Part shown: positions 1 through 9,809 of the stretch, piece after piece
How the letters are laid out: every line of letters begins with the position of its first letter
Position numbering within the stretch: position 1 is the first letter of the stretch
NCBI RefSeq assembly: GCF_030010215.1
Contig: NZ_JASCRR010000002.1
Location: 535,001-599,000 of the forward strand
Reading direction: 5' to 3'
Origin: Tianweitania sp. UT-5YL-CI-8
GTDB lineage: Bacteria; Pseudomonadota; Alphaproteobacteria; Rhizobiales; Rhizobiaceae
DNA length: 64,000 nucleotides
Position numbers and translations under genes: made by a program
The notes under the pieces: model-generated
What the model was told of the DNA's origin: nothing
What the model saw: only the letters and a program-made list of their open reading frames with translations
Databases searched by the model: none

Positions 1-563
1 CGCTCGACTATTTCGACGAAGAAGGCCGCAGTTCGCGCCAGTTCCTGCTGCGCAATCCGCTGCCGAACGGCAAGTTCCGTTCCGGCTTCGGCGGCCGCAA
101 GCATCCCATCCTGGGCTATGTGCGCATGCACACCGGCGTCGACTGGTCAGCGCCGACCGGAACGCCGATCATCGCCTCGGGCAATGGCACGGTGGAAAAG
201 GCCGGATGGGCCAGCGGCTATGGCAAGCAGACGATTCTGCGGCATGCCAATGGATACGAGACCTCGTATAATCACCAGAGCCGCATCGCCAATGGCGTGG
301 TGCCCGGCGCCAAGGTGCGGCAGGGCCAGGTGATCGGCTATGTCGGCACCACCGGCCTGTCGACCGGAGCGCATCTGCATTACGAGCTGATCGTCAACGG
401 AACGAAAGTCGACCCGATGCGCGTCCGCCTGCCCGGCGGCCGGACGTTGAAGGGCGAAGAGTTGGAAGCCTTCAGCAAGGAACGCGAACGCATCGACGAA
501 TTGCTGAAGGACGAGGACCTGAACTCGTTGAAAGTTGCCAGCACAGCTAAGTTGAACGGTTAA
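1..563 (+). CDS. M23 family metallopeptidase, C-terminal part (5' end outside window)
   Basis: The open frame enters from the left edge (first full codon at base 3), so only the last 186 or so residues are visible. It is a LytM/M23 peptidase domain: the zinc-binding HxxxD motif is seen as HTGVDW, and the second motif as HLHYE about 85 residues later, with the usual glycine-rich strand between them. Family members cut peptide cross-bridges in peptidoglycan, or act as catalytically dead activators of amidases; here the metal ligands are present, so it is probably active in the periplasm. After the domain comes a charged tail (ELEAFSKERERIDELLKDED) of likely helical character. Its TAA stop overlaps the stop of the convergent MFS gene. 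Confidence 0.9.
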   Translation, partial: LDYFDEEGRSSRQFLLRNPLPNGKFRSGFGGRKHPILGYVRMHTGVDWSAPTGTPIIASGNGTVEKAGWASGYGKQTILRHANGYETSYNHQSRIANGVVPGAKVRQGQVIGYVGTTGLSTGAHLHYELIVNGTKVDPMRVRLPGGRTLKGEELEAFSKERERIDELLKDEDLNSLKVASTAKLNG

Positions 564-2098
564 AGTCCCTCGTCGGATGCCGCTGCCGCTTTCGATAGCG
601 ATTCGGATTTTGCCGGCCAGGACGGCTGCGTGGTCCAAGCCAACAGCGCCGCGATCAACGCCATGAACGCAGCCGCACCCGCGACAGCCTGAAAGGCGTT
701 GTTCGTGGCATCAATCCGCAGCGTTTCCGCTGCGGGATCGAGCGGCTCTACAAGCAGCCCGCCGAATTCCACGCCCGGCACCTGCATCCCCGCCATGGCG
801 CCGAAGACAATGCCCGCTATCGCTCCCAACCCGGCTACGGCCAAAAGACCCGCTGCGCGCGCGACGGCATTGTTGATGCCCGATGCGAGCCCAGTATCCT
901 CATCGGGCGTCGCCATCATGACGGCGGTCGACAAAGGCGATACGAGACATGCCATGCCGATGCCGCTCAGCACCAGGAATGGAAAGGTGACAGTCCAAAG
1001 CTGCATGGCGTCGAAGCTGAGCGTTAGTCCTGTATAGGCGACGCAGACGATCGCAGCGCCGAGCGTCAGGGGCAGGCGCGGACCGATTCTATCGGCAAGA
1101 CGGCCCGCCGCGCTGGAAAATAAGGCAATCGAAGCCGATAGCGGCAGGAAGACAAGGCTAACCTGCCATTCCGGCACGCCCCATCCGGACACGACGGTCA
1201 TCGGCAGGAAGAACAGGACGGCGGTGAAGCCGAAATAAAGCACCAGCGTGTAGAGATTGGCGCCGGAAAACGCGCGAGAGGCAAACAGTTCGAGCTTGAC
1301 CATCGGCTCGGCAGCCCGTCTCTCCCAGGCGATGAAGACGGCGAACAGCGCGACGCCGATGCAAACCCATAGCCAGGGAGAGGCAAGCTGGCTTTCCGGC
1401 GCTACGCCAAAATCGGTCAAACCCCAGGCGATGAAGCCGAGGCCCCCGGTCGCCAGTGCCGCGCCGGGCCAGTCCAGACGCCGATGTTCGGCAGGCCGGT
1501 CGTCCGGCACCTTGGCAAGCAGCATCCACAAAGCCACCGCGCCGATCGGCAAATTGATCGCGAAAACCAGACGCCAAACCCAATCCGCGCCAATGGACAA
1601 GACCATGCCGCCGACAAACGGCCCCAGTGCGGTGGTCAGAGAGGAGAATGCCGCCCATTGTCCGATAGCTTTGCCGCGGATGTCCGGCGGATAGGATTTT
1701 GCGATGATGGCAAGGCTGCTCGGCACCATGAAGGCCGCGCCGATACCTTGCGCAGCACGCATGCCGATCAGCATCTCCGCACTGGTGGCAAATGTACAAC
1801 CGATTGAGGTGGCGACGAAAAAAGCGATGCCGGCGACAAATATCCTTCGGATGCCGAAGACATCGCCCGCCGCGCCGCCGAGCAGAACCAGCGCCGCCAG
1901 GAACAGCATGTAGGCGTTGCTGATCCACTGCGCGTCGATCAGCGAGGCATCGAGATCGCGCCGGATCACGGGCATCGCCAGGGAGACGACGGACCCGTCG
2001 ATAAATCCCATGCTTGAGGCAAGAATAGCCGAAACCAGAACGTAAGGTCGCGAAGAAGCCGGACAGTATGCCGGCCCGGAAGCCGTGGAATCGCTCAT
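560..2098 (-). CDS. MFS drug-efflux transporter, DHA2 (EmrB/QacA) type
   Basis: A 512-residue integral membrane protein with many hydrophobic segments, fitting the 14-helix DHA2 group that exports drugs by proton antiport. The N-terminal helix ends in FIDGSVVSLAMPVI, a form of the family's motif around the first helix (D in TM1), and SLAIIAKSYPPDIRGKAIGQW is the characteristic loop. The ATG at 2098 (MSDSTASG) is chosen because the longer frame opens only with a TTG at 2155; a weak GGAAA lies upstream. The stop shares the TTAA palindrome with the convergent M23 gene. No regulator gene is adjacent, so the substrate cannot be inferred. Confidence 0.85.
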   Translation of the reverse strand: MSDSTASGPAYCPASSRPYVLVSAILASSMGFIDGSVVSLAMPVIRRDLDASLIDAQWISNAYMLFLAALVLLGGAAGDVFGIRRIFVAGIAFFVATSIGCTFATSAEMLIGMRAAQGIGAAFMVPSSLAIIAKSYPPDIRGKAIGQWAAFSSLTTALGPFVGGMVLSIGADWVWRLVFAINLPIGAVALWMLLAKVPDDRPAEHRRLDWPGAALATGGLGFIAWGLTDFGVAPESQLASPWLWVCIGVALFAVFIAWERRAAEPMVKLELFASRAFSGANLYTLVLYFGFTAVLFFLPMTVVSGWGVPEWQVSLVFLPLSASIALFSSAAGRLADRIGPRLPLTLGAAIVCVAYTGLTLSFDAMQLWTVTFPFLVLSGIGMACLVSPLSTAVMMATPDEDTGLASGINNAVARAAGLLAVAGLGAIAGIVFGAMAGMQVPGVEFGGLLVEPLDPAAETLRIDATNNAFQAVAGAAAFMALIAALLAWTTQPSWPAKSESLSKAAAASDEGL

Positions 2099-2199
2099 GG
2101 ACGAGTTTCCGATTGCCGCCGGGACAGGCTGGCATGGAAAGGTTTCGGACCGCAACAGCTTTGCGCTGCAGCGCCGGATGGTTCAGCTTTTCGGATCTT

Positions 2200-2233
2200 A
2201 ACGAAAACGGCGGCAATGTCGCCATTGCCGCCG
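2200..2233 (-). terminator. Rho-independent terminator of the L,D-transpeptidase gene
   Basis: A perfect 11-bp stem (CGGCGGCAATG at 2208-2218 against 2223-2233) with a TCGC loop. On the minus strand it is followed by TTTTCGTT. It lies 24 bases beyond the stop of the L,D-transpeptidase and insulates it from the MFS gene. Confidence 0.8.
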
Positions 2234-2256
2234 CGTGAATCCATACAAACCTAACG

Positions 2257-3675
2257 CTATTCGATGAAGTCGACCGTGACGCCCGGCTTGACCAGTTTCG
2301 CCAATTCGAAAGCATCGAAGTTCGTCAACCGAACACAGCCATGGCTTTCGGTCTTGCCGATCTTGGACGGCTCAGGCGTGCCATGAATGCCGTAGGTCGG
2401 CTTGTCCAGTGCAATCCAAATCGAACCGACAGGACCGTTGGGGCCTGGCGGAATGGTCAGAACCTTATCGTTTTCGCCCTGCTTGAAGTTGATCTTGGGA
2501 TTGTAGGTGTAGTTCGGATTGAAGGCGATGCGGCTGACAGCATGGGTGCCTGTCGGCGAAGGTGTGTCGGATGAACCGATCGTGGCGGGATAAGCAGCCA
2601 CCAGCTTGCCATCAGCACCATAGGCGCGGACCTGCTTCAGCCCCTTGTCGGCGATGATATGGGTCACCGGCGTGCTCGCAAGCCTGCCGAAATTGGCGAC
2701 CCTGATCAATGTTCCGGGCCGGTTGAAATTGGCCTCCGGGTTGAGCGCCTTGAGATAGGCCTCGTCCATATGGAACCGCTCGGCCAGCGCCTCGGTCACC
2801 GAGGTGAAGCTCATCGCGGGAAGCTGCGCTTTCTGGCTGTAGTCGTCCGGAACGGACGCGACATAAGGACCAGCGACATCCTCGGGGGAAATTTCATAGG
2901 TCGCAAAGGCGTCGCCACCGGTGGCGGCAAGCGCCATTTCGATTTCCTTGGTGTCGGTCGACTGAAGATTGGTGCCGGTCAATTCACGGTAGGCGACAAG
3001 TGCCTTATCGACATTGCTGCCGAAGCGGCCGTCGATGACACCGGGCGAAGCGCCGACGCGGTCGAGCAGAATCTGCAGAGCTGCGACATCCTCTCTGCCG
3101 CCAAGCCTTGGCTCGCCGACAATCGCGCCTTGCGCGGGGGGCGGAGGCGGTGTCTCGGTCAAGCCCCCATCGTTGCCGACTGACGACTCGATGGTTCCAA
3201 CCGTGGAATTGTCCAGCGGTTCGCGACGCACCATACGCTCTTCGGGCAGAGGCTGTGGCTCGGAGCCATAGGTCGGCGGCGCTTCGGGATAGGCTCCGCG
3301 CGCATAGGTATCGTCGCCACCGAGGGGAACGCCGTTGTTCAACTCATCGAGAGTACGCCGGCGGAATTCGCCATTGTCGGGATAGCCGCCGCGCAGATAG
3401 GAATCGTCAGGCAGTCCCTGGTCGCGCGCCGCACGCTGGTCATAGCGGCCATCGTCCGGCGCTTCGACGCCGATGACCCGTCCCGTCGCGGCATCGACGA
3501 TGACACGGTTGCCGTTACGGTCATAGAAAATGTCGACATCGCCATTCTGTGCGAGCTGAATCCCTTGCGAACGGCTCTCGCGCGCTGCCGGATCGGAATC
3601 CGAAATTGCTGCGAACGCCGCGAAGGGAGAAAGACTGGCTCCAAGGACCGATGTGACAATCATTTTTCGCAACAT
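2257..3675 (-). CDS. L,D-transpeptidase (YkuD domain) with peptidoglycan-binding domain
   Basis: A 472-residue exported protein. Residues 1 to about 22 from the ATG at 3675 (MLRKMIVTSV...AAFA) form a signal peptide, which decides the start over longer frames. A long proline- and charge-rich linker follows, then a PG_binding_1 domain (LQILLDRVGASPGVIDGRFG). A LysM-like stretch and the YkuD catalytic domain near the C-terminus carry the active-site cysteine in SHGCVRL and its histidine in YGIHGTPEP. Such enzymes make 3-3 cross-links in peptidoglycan or attach outer-membrane proteins to it. It stands alone between two terminators. A second, smaller YkuD protein lies at 30787-31410. Confidence 0.9.
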   Translation of the reverse strand: MLRKMIVTSVLGASLSPFAAFAAISDSDPAARESRSQGIQLAQNGDVDIFYDRNGNRVIVDAATGRVIGVEAPDDGRYDQRAARDQGLPDDSYLRGGYPDNGEFRRRTLDELNNGVPLGGDDTYARGAYPEAPPTYGSEPQPLPEERMVRREPLDNSTVGTIESSVGNDGGLTETPPPPPAQGAIVGEPRLGGREDVAALQILLDRVGASPGVIDGRFGSNVDKALVAYRELTGTNLQSTDTKEIEMALAATGGDAFATYEISPEDVAGPYVASVPDDYSQKAQLPAMSFTSVTEALAERFHMDEAYLKALNPEANFNRPGTLIRVANFGRLASTPVTHIIADKGLKQVRAYGADGKLVAAYPATIGSSDTPSPTGTHAVSRIAFNPNYTYNPKINFKQGENDKVLTIPPGPNGPVGSIWIALDKPTYGIHGTPEPSKIGKTESHGCVRLTNFDAFELAKLVKPGVTVDFIE

Positions 3676-3779
3676 GGTTGCCAACGCTCTCCATTCTCTT
3701 CCGTTCCGCGCCGTCACGCGGATGCGGCCCAAACCACCGCTGCTTTTCAGCCTATTGGATTCATTATGAACAGGGCATG

Positions 3780-3810
3780 AAAATGGCCGCATCGCTGCGG
3801 CCATTTTTTA
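3780..3810 (-). terminator. Terminator downstream of clpB
   Basis: A perfect 12-bp stem (AAAATGGCCGCA at 3780-3791 with 3796-3807) and a TCGC loop. Because both flanks are A/T runs it could work in both directions, but only clpB (minus strand, stop at 3826) runs into it from a neighbouring gene. Confidence 0.85.
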
Positions 3811-3825
3811 ATCGAGGAAGATCGC

Positions 3826-6435
3826 TCAGGCCGCGGCTTCCGTCTCAGCGACAAGACTGGGCTTCGAGCGGAAATTCAACCTGTCCGATCCGGCAGTGAT
3901 TTTCACCGTCGAACCGTCGCGGATATCGCCCAGAAGAATACGCTCGGCGAGCGGATCCTGCAGTTCCTTCTGCATGACCCGCTTGAGCGGGCGGGCGCCA
4001 TAGGCCGGGTCGTATCCCTTGCGGGCCAGCCATTCGATGGCGTCTTCATCCAGTTCGAGCACGATCTTGCGATCCACCAGCAGCGATTCGAGCCGCTTGA
4101 GCTGGATTTGAACGATCTGCCCCATATCCTGCTCGCGCAGGCGGTGGAACAGGATGATCTCATCCACGCGGTTGAGGAATTCCGGCCGGAACGCGGCACG
4201 CACCATGCCCATCACGTCGTCGCGGGCGACATCGACATCCTGATCTTCTCCCAAGGCTACGAGATGTTCCGCGCCCAGATTGGAGGTCATGATGATCATC
4301 GTGTTGCGGAAATCGACCGTACGCCCCTGACCGTCGGTCAAGCGCCCATCGTCGAGAACCTGCAAAAGCACGTTGAAGACATCGGGATGCGCCTTCTCGA
4401 TCTCGTCGAACAGGATGACCTGATAAGGCCGCCTGCGCACCGACTCGGTCAGAACACCGCCCTCCTCATAGCCGACATAGCCGGGAGGCGCGCCGATCAG
4501 CCGGGCCACGGAGTGCTTCTCCATGAATTCCGACATGTCGATGCGCACCAGAGCGTGCTCGTCGTCGAACAAGTAAGAAGCCAGCGCCTTTGTCAGCTCG
4601 GTCTTTCCAACGCCGGTCGGTCCGAGGAACATGAACGAGCCGATCGGCCGGTTCGGATCCTGAAGACCCGCACGAGAGCGGCGGACAGCCTTCGAGACGG
4701 CCTGGACCGCCTCGCCCTGACCGATGACGCGTACGCCGATCTCGTCTTCCATGCGAAGAAGCTTCTCGCGCTCGCCTTCCAGCATCTTGTCGACGGGGAT
4801 ACCGGTCCAGCGCGAGACGACGTATGCGACGTGATCGGGCGTGACGGTCTCCTCGACCATCGAACCCCGCGTCTCCACAGCTTCCGCTTCCCTCAACTGC
4901 CGCTCGAGTTCGGGAATCCGGCCATAAGCCAGTTCGCCTGCCTTCTGGAACTCGCCCTTGCGCTGGGCAATCGCCAGTTCGTTGCGGGTTTCGTCCAGTT
5001 GGCCCTTGAGTTCGGCGGCACGCCCGAGCTTTTCCTTTTCCGCCATCCAGCGGCTGGTCAGCTTGTCGGATTCCTCTTCGAAGCCGGCCAGATCCTTCTC
5101 GAGCCGGACAAGCCGGTCCTTGGACGCTTCGTCCTTTTCCAGCTTCAAGGCCTCACGCTCGATCTTGAGCTGCATGATGCGGCGGTCGATCTCATCCAGG
5201 GCTTCGGGCTTGGAGTCGATCTGCATCCGCAGTCGCGATGCCGCCTCATCGACCAGATCGATGGCTTTATCGGGCAGAAAACGGTCGGTGATGTAGCGGT
5301 TCGACAGAGCGGCAGCCGACACCAAAGCCGAATCGGAGATGCGGACCTTGTGATGCTGCTCGTACTTCTCCTTCAAACCGCGCAGAATCGAGATCGTGTC
5401 CTCGACCGACGGCTCGTCGACAAAGACGGGCTGGAAACGGCGGGCAAGGGCAGCGTCTTTCTCGACATGCTTGCGGTATTCATCGAGCGTCGTGGCGCCT
5501 ACGCAATGCAGTTCGCCCCGTGCAAGTGCTGGCTTCAGCAGGTTGGACGCGTCCATCGCACCATCCGCCTTGCCGGCACCGACCAGTGTGTGCATTTCGT
5601 CGATAAACAGGATGACACCGCCGGCAGCGGAGGTGACTTCCGAAAGCACGGCCTTCAGACGCTCTTCAAATTCGCCGCGATATTTGGCCCCAGCAATCAG
5701 AGCGCCCATGTCGAGGGCCATCAACTGCTTGTCCTTCAACGATTCGGGCACGTCGCCATTGACGATGCGCAGAGCAAGGCCCTCCGCAATCGCCGTCTTG
5801 CCGACGCCGGGTTCGCCGATCAGAACCGGATTGTTTTTGGTGCGGCGCGAGAGAACCTGGATCGTTCGGCGAATTTCGTCGTCGCGACCGATCACCGGAT
5901 CGAGCTTGCCGGCGCGCGCATCGGCCGTGAGGTCGCGCGCATATTTCTTCAACGCGTCGTAACCCTGCTCGGCGCTCGCCGAATCGGCGGTGCGGCCTTT
6001 GCGGATTTCGTTGATGGCGGCGTTCAACGCCTGCGCCGTCACGCCGGCCTTGGCTAGAATGTCGGATGTCTTTGCCGATTTCTCCACGGCAAGCGCCGTC
6101 AGAAGCCGCTCCACGGTGACGAAGCTGTCGCCGGCCTTCTTGGCGATGTCTTCAGCGGTGGCGAAAACCTTAGCCAAGGGTTGGGCGAGATAGAGCTGCC
6201 CATTGCCGCCCTCGACGCGGGGCATCGCTTCGAGCGCAGTTGCGACGCCAAGCTGGACATCCTTCGAGCGGCCGCCGGCGCGTTCGATCAACGAAGCGGC
6301 TAGGCCTTCCTCGTCGTCGACCAGGACTTTGAGGATATGTTCGGGGGTAAACTGCTGGTGGTTGCGCGACAGCGCCATCGTCTGTGCCGACTGGATGAAA
6401 CCGCGCACGCGTTCTGAATATTTCTCAAGGTTCAT
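3826..6435 (-). CDS. clpB: ATP-dependent disaggregase ClpB
   Basis: An 869-residue AAA+ chaperone, the usual ClpB length. Visible in order: the N-terminal Clp repeat domain ([18 protein letters not shown]), the first nucleotide-binding domain with Walker A GEPGVGKT near residue 205, the long charged coiled-coil middle domain that distinguishes ClpB from ClpA, and the second domain with Walker A GPTGVGKT near residue 610 followed by the PPGYVGY pore loop. ClpB hexamers thread aggregated proteins together with DnaK/DnaJ. The start at 6435 has a GGAG 8-10 bases upstream and matches the family N-terminus; the longer frame adds 23 atypical residues. A heat-shock-type promoter precedes it. Confidence 0.97.
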   Translation of the reverse strand: MNLEKYSERVRGFIQSAQTMALSRNHQQFTPEHILKVLVDDEEGLAASLIERAGGRSKDVQLGVATALEAMPRVEGGNGQLYLAQPLAKVFATAEDIAKKAGDSFVTVERLLTALAVEKSAKTSDILAKAGVTAQALNAAINEIRKGRTADSASAEQGYDALKKYARDLTADARAGKLDPVIGRDDEIRRTIQVLSRRTKNNPVLIGEPGVGKTAIAEGLALRIVNGDVPESLKDKQLMALDMGALIAGAKYRGEFEERLKAVLSEVTSAAGGVILFIDEMHTLVGAGKADGAMDASNLLKPALARGELHCVGATTLDEYRKHVEKDAALARRFQPVFVDEPSVEDTISILRGLKEKYEQHHKVRISDSALVSAAALSNRYITDRFLPDKAIDLVDEAASRLRMQIDSKPEALDEIDRRIMQLKIEREALKLEKDEASKDRLVRLEKDLAGFEEESDKLTSRWMAEKEKLGRAAELKGQLDETRNELAIAQRKGEFQKAGELAYGRIPELERQLREAEAVETRGSMVEETVTPDHVAYVVSRWTGIPVDKMLEGEREKLLRMEDEIGVRVIGQGEAVQAVSKAVRRSRAGLQDPNRPIGSFMFLGPTGVGKTELTKALASYLFDDEHALVRIDMSEFMEKHSVARLIGAPPGYVGYEEGGVLTESVRRRPYQVILFDEIEKAHPDVFNVLLQVLDDGRLTDGQGRTVDFRNTMIIMTSNLGAEHLVALGEDQDVDVARDDVMGMVRAAFRPEFLNRVDEIILFHRLREQDMGQIVQIQLKRLESLLVDRKIVLELDEDAIEWLARKGYDPAYGARPLKRVMQKELQDPLAERILLGDIRDGSTVKITAGSDRLNFRSKPSLVAETEAAA

Positions 6436-6528
6436 GTCTGTCTCCAATCCGTCCCCGGCCCGCTTTGCGGCACCGGATTCGCTTGAGGTGACGGGCCTGC
6501 TCACAAGAGCCAGACCCCGTTGCGCCTG

Positions 6529-6557
6529 ATATGGGGATGCGCTTTGTTTTGCTCAAG
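6529..6557 (-). promoter_or_regulatory. Candidate sigma-32 (RpoH) promoter of clpB
   Basis: On the minus strand CTTGAG (6552-6557) is followed after 15 bases by CCCCATAT (6529-6536). This is close to the heat-shock sigma consensus CTTGAA-N13-16-CCCCAT. It would start transcription roughly 90 bases before the clpB ATG, as expected for a chaperone gene. Confidence 0.7.
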
Positions 6558-6573
6558 AGACCGGCAAGAGCTG

Positions 6574-6607
6574 AAACGAAAAACGGCCGGGCGCGTGGCC
6601 CGTCCGT
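6574..6607 (-). terminator. Terminator of the DUF4167 gene
   Basis: Stem ACGGCCGGGC (6583-6592) pairs with GCCCGTCCGT (6598-6607) with one mismatch and a 5-base loop, followed on the minus strand by TTTTTCGTTT. It lies 35 bases after the DUF4167 stop and just upstream of the clpB promoter. Confidence 0.75.
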
Positions 6608-6642
6608 CTAAATTCACGTTGTTCATACGCTTGTCGCGGATA

Positions 6643-7563
6643 TCAGTCGTCAACCACCGCCAGGTCAGGAGCCACGGCTGCGGCTTCCGCCGGCTCGGCA
6701 CTTTCTTCGCGCGGTTTGCGCGGCTTGCGTCCACGGCGCGGCTTTTCCGGTTGGGCCGGGGCTTCCGCGTCGACGGCGGCGACCGGCTCTGCAACCGATG
6801 CGGCTGCCGGCGCGGCAGCGACCGGTTCGACGGCTGGTGCAACCACGGGTGCCGCGGCCACCGGCATAGCGGGCGCGCTTGCCTGCTGCGGTGCATCCTC
6901 GGCCTTGGGCTCTCCACTGACTTCGTTTGAAGCTTCCGCATTGGCTTCGCGGCGATCGCCATAGCGACCGCGACGGCCACGCTGTGCCCGCTCGCGCGGT
7001 GCCGGAGCGGCATCAACCGGTGTTTCGGCGCTGTAGGCGATTTCCGCCGGAGTGCCTTCGATCACCGGCTGCGGGCCGGAGCCGTCGGCCACGGGCGCTG
7101 CTTGTGGCGCGGGCGGAGCGGAATGTTGCGGCCGCTGCTGCTGCCTTGGCTGGGCGTAGTCCGAACCGTTATTCGAGTTCTGCCCGTCGTCGCGATCGTC
7201 GTCCATATCCTGGTCGAAATCATCGCGATTGTTGGCGTCGTCACGGTTTTGCGGGGCTTGCTGCACCGGCATCTGAGCCATGGCGGCGGCGATGATGCGG
7301 TTGTAATGTTCGGCGTGCTGAAGATAGTTCTCCGCCACCACACGATCGCCGGAGCTTTGAGCATCCCGTGCGAGGGTCGTGTACTTCTCAGCGATCTGCT
7401 GAGCTGAACCGCGAATCTTCACATCCGGTCCATTACTCTCGTAATTACGCGTAAGCGGGTTTGGCCCCTTGCGATTGTTATTATTATTATTGTTGTTGTT
7501 ATTACTGTTATTGTTATTGTTGTTACGACCGCGCATGCGCCTGTTCTGCTGTTGTGGCCTCAT
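6643..7563 (-). CDS. DUF4167 domain-containing protein with poly-asparagine tract
   Basis: A 306-residue protein. The N-terminus (MRPQQQNRRMRGR) leads into 16 asparagines in 17 residues (14-30, one serine at 20), then the conserved DUF4167 helix-rich segment (residues about 35-95, with AEKYTTLARDAQSSGDRVVAENYLQHAEHYNRII). The rest is low-complexity Ala/Pro/Glu sequence ending in a basic Arg/Lys patch (RRGRKPRKPREE). The basic and glutamine/asparagine-rich ends suggest a nucleic-acid or ribonucleoprotein binding role, but the family's function is unknown to me. The ATG at 7563 is preceded by GAAGAG. The position between prmC and clpB is a conserved rhizobial arrangement. Confidence 0.85.
   Translation of the reverse strand: MRPQQQNRRMRGRNNNNNNSNNNNNNNNNNRKGPNPLTRNYESNGPDVKIRGSAQQIAEKYTTLARDAQSSGDRVVAENYLQHAEHYNRIIAAAMAQMPVQQAPQNRDDANNRDDFDQDMDDDRDDGQNSNNGSDYAQPRQQQRPQHSAPPAPQAAPVADGSGPQPVIEGTPAEIAYSAETPVDAAPAPRERAQRGRRGRYGDRREANAEASNEVSGEPKAEDAPQQASAPAMPVAAAPVVAPAVEPVAAAPAAASVAEPVAAVDAEAPAQPEKPRRGRKPRKPREESAEPAEAAAVAPDLAVVDD
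7474..7524 (-). repeat. Asparagine-codon repeat (AAC/AAT microsatellite)
   Basis: Seventeen consecutive codons in the DUF4167 gene, all AAC or AAT except one AGT (Ser) at 7504-7506. AAT codons form an uninterrupted run of several units near 7480-7490. Such trinucleotide runs can change length by slippage without breaking the frame. Confidence 0.9.
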
Positions 7564-7867
7564 CCGATTCTCTTCGCTTTGAAAAAGGTTGCGAGCGGCG
7601 CTTCTCCAGCTGCCTGCCGTCTCGTAGTCTTTTCGCTGGTGCACACTCGCGGCAAATGAGTGGAGCCACGTGCGATCCCGCTTAGGTCTCTTGTATCTTT
7701 CCGGACGAGCCCCGCACGAAGCAAAGCGTCGTCTACGCAAGAAGGCAGCTTTTTATCCCTGGAAACCGAATCGATAAGAGCACTGCCTGCTTCGTCTCAT
7801 CCGGTAATCTGGACCCTAGCCGCATTCGATTTTGTTGCCAAGAGGTTTTTTACGACATTCCAATGCG
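7564..7867. other. 304-bp intergenic region between prmC and the DUF4167 gene
   Basis: Neither strand holds a convincing gene. It should contain the promoter of the minus-strand DUF4167 gene, but I see only weak matches (for example TTGGCA-N17-TAGGGT on the minus strand) and no terminator behind prmC. Confidence 0.5.
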
Positions 7868-8731
7868 TCAAGGCCTTGCGAACAAAAGAACCCGGTCATT
7901 TCCGCCGAGGTCGGCCAGCGCCTCGACAAGGTTCCAGCCATGCGAAACGAAAATTACCGTTACATCGGCCTTCTGGTCATGTCCGATCTCCAGAGCGATC
8001 AGACCGCCCTGCGCCAGATGCGCCGGAGACCGCTCTGCGATGATCCTGTAGTGATCAAGCCCGTCCGCACCGCCATCAAGCGCACGAACAGGGTCGAAGT
8101 ACCGAACCTCCTGCTGCAAACCCTCAATCTGCTGCGACGATACATAAGGCGGGTTGGAGACAATTACATCGTATAAGTTCGAAATTTTCTCGAACCAGTT
8201 CGATTGAATCACACTGAAGCGGTTGGAAAGTCCAAGCTGGTCTGCGTTGCGCGTGGCTGTGGCGACGGCATCCGCAGAGATGTCGACACCCCAGCCGGAC
8301 GCTTTTGGACAGACCGATAAGACCGCAAGCAGGATAGCGCCGGTGCCGGTTCCAAGGTCGAGGACGCGGCAACCGCCTCTCCTTTCGGAAACCTCACGCA
8401 CGAAGGGAAGAACGGCATCGACCAGCGTTTCGGTATCCGGTCGTGGCTCCAGCGTCTCGCGGGACAGCTCAAGTTTCAGCCCATAGAATTCGCGAAAACC
8501 CAATATGCGATGCAGCGGTTCGCCTGCTATGCGGCGCTCGACCGCTCCGAATAGCGGCTCGACTCCATGAACGGGCAAGGTAGGGTCGGTGATCGCCTGG
8601 CTGCGCGTCGTGCCGGTAAAGTGCTCTACCAGAAGCCTGGCATCGAGAGCCGCACCGGCCACTCCAGCCTCGCTCAGCCGCCGGCGCGCCTCGCGCAGAA
8701 CGACACCGAGCGGATGCGGGGCATCAGGCAT
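7868..8731 (-). CDS. prmC: Peptide chain release factor N5-glutamine methyltransferase PrmC
   Basis: 287 residues. It methylates the glutamine of the GGQ loop in release factors, using S-adenosylmethionine. The SAM-binding motif I is [15 protein letters not shown] and the substrate-glutamine motif is SNPPYVSS near residue 190, diagnostic of the HemK/PrmC family; the N-terminal helical domain is also present. Its start overlaps the last codons of prfA by 8 bases, so the enzyme is co-translated with one of its own substrates. The ATG at 8731 fits family length. Confidence 0.95.
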   Translation of the reverse strand: MPDAPHPLGVVLREARRRLSEAGVAGAALDARLLVEHFTGTTRSQAITDPTLPVHGVEPLFGAVERRIAGEPLHRILGFREFYGLKLELSRETLEPRPDTETLVDAVLPFVREVSERRGGCRVLDLGTGTGAILLAVLSVCPKASGWGVDISADAVATATRNADQLGLSNRFSVIQSNWFEKISNLYDVIVSNPPYVSSQQIEGLQQEVRYFDPVRALDGGADGLDHYRIIAERSPAHLAQGGLIALEIGHDQKADVTVIFVSHGWNLVEALADLGGNDRVLLFARP

Positions 8732-9809
8732 TGTTGCCCATATCGGCGAGAAGTGCGGACTGATGATCTGAAATCAGCGCCCCCACCACCTCTTCGAGTT
8801 CGCCCATCATCACCCGGTCAAGCTTGTAAAGCGTCAGGTTGATGCGATGATCGGTCAGCCGGCCTTGCGGAAAATTATAGGTGCGAATGCGTTCGGAACG
8901 GTCGCCCGAGCCGACCTGCAGCTTGCGCGCCTCCGACCGTTCGCTCGCGGCGCGGTTGCGCTCCATGTCGTAGAGCCGGGCGCGCAGGATCTGCATGGCG
9001 CGCGCTCGGTTCTGGTGCTGCGATTTTTCCGCCGAGACCACCATGATGCCAGTCGGCAGATGGGTGATGCGCACGGCCGAGTCGGTGGTGTTGACGTGCT
9101 GCCCACCCGCGCCCGATGCGCGCATGGTGTCGATGCGGATGTCGTCGGGCTTGATGTCTATATCGACGTCCTCGGCCTCGGGCAGCACCGCTACGGTGGC
9201 AGCGGATGTGTGAATGCGGCCGCTGGTCTCGGTTTCGGGTACGCGCTGGACGCGATGCACGCCGGATTCGAACTTCAGATGCGCGAACACGCCCTTTCCG
9301 GACACAGAGGCGACCACTTCCTTGAAGCCGCCGACCTCGCCTTCGCTGGCCGAGATCAACTCAAAGCGCCAGCCCATCGACGCGGCATAGCGCTCATACA
9401 TGCGGTAGAGGTCGCCGGCGAAAAGCGCTGCTTCGTCTCCGCCGGTGCCGGCGCGGATTTCCAGGATGGCGTTGCGATCGTCGGCGGCATCCTTGGGCAG
9501 CAAAAGTATCTGGATCGCCTGCCGCAGTTCTTCGATGCTGTCTTCGACGCCGGGTATATCGGCCTCGGCAAGCTCGCGCATCTCGGCATCGCTGCTCTTG
9601 TCTGCGACCATCGCCTTGAGATCGGACAATTCCGTCTCGGCCGACCGCAGTTGCCGGATGCGGCCCACCAAGTCCTGGATGTCGGAATATTCGGATGCCA
9701 GCCGGACATAGACGTCGGGCTCCGGCCCCGCCGCCATCTGCACTTCGAGCATCTCGAAGCGCTTTACCACTTGGTCCATACGGTCGCGGGGAAGTTCAAT
9801 CATGCTCAT
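8724..9809 (-). CDS. prfA: Peptide chain release factor 1
   Basis: A 361-residue class I release factor for UAA/UAG stops. The GGQ motif that triggers peptidyl-tRNA hydrolysis lies in [18 protein letters not shown]; the N-terminal coiled coil and domain 2 are complete. The ATG at 9809 shares its A with the TGA of ptsP (TGATG), implying translational coupling. A second ATG at 9803 (MIELP) is an equally plausible start; the TTG at 9812 is not needed. The gene runs on into prmC with an 8-base overlap. Confidence 0.96.
   Translation of the reverse strand: MSMIELPRDRMDQVVKRFEMLEVQMAAGPEPDVYVRLASEYSDIQDLVGRIRQLRSAETELSDLKAMVADKSSDAEMRELAEADIPGVEDSIEELRQAIQILLLPKDAADDRNAILEIRAGTGGDEAALFAGDLYRMYERYAASMGWRFELISASEGEVGGFKEVVASVSGKGVFAHLKFESGVHRVQRVPETETSGRIHTSAATVAVLPEAEDVDIDIKPDDIRIDTMRASGAGGQHVNTTDSAVRITHLPTGIMVVSAEKSQHQNRARAMQILRARLYDMERNRAASERSEARKLQVGSGDRSERIRTYNFPQGRLTDHRINLTLYKLDRVMMGELEEVVGALISDHQSALLADMGNNA

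Noticed and set aside
4108-6057. 649-codon open frame antisense to clpB
   Set aside because: Mirror frame of a strongly conserved gene; no ribosome-binding site or recognisable domain.
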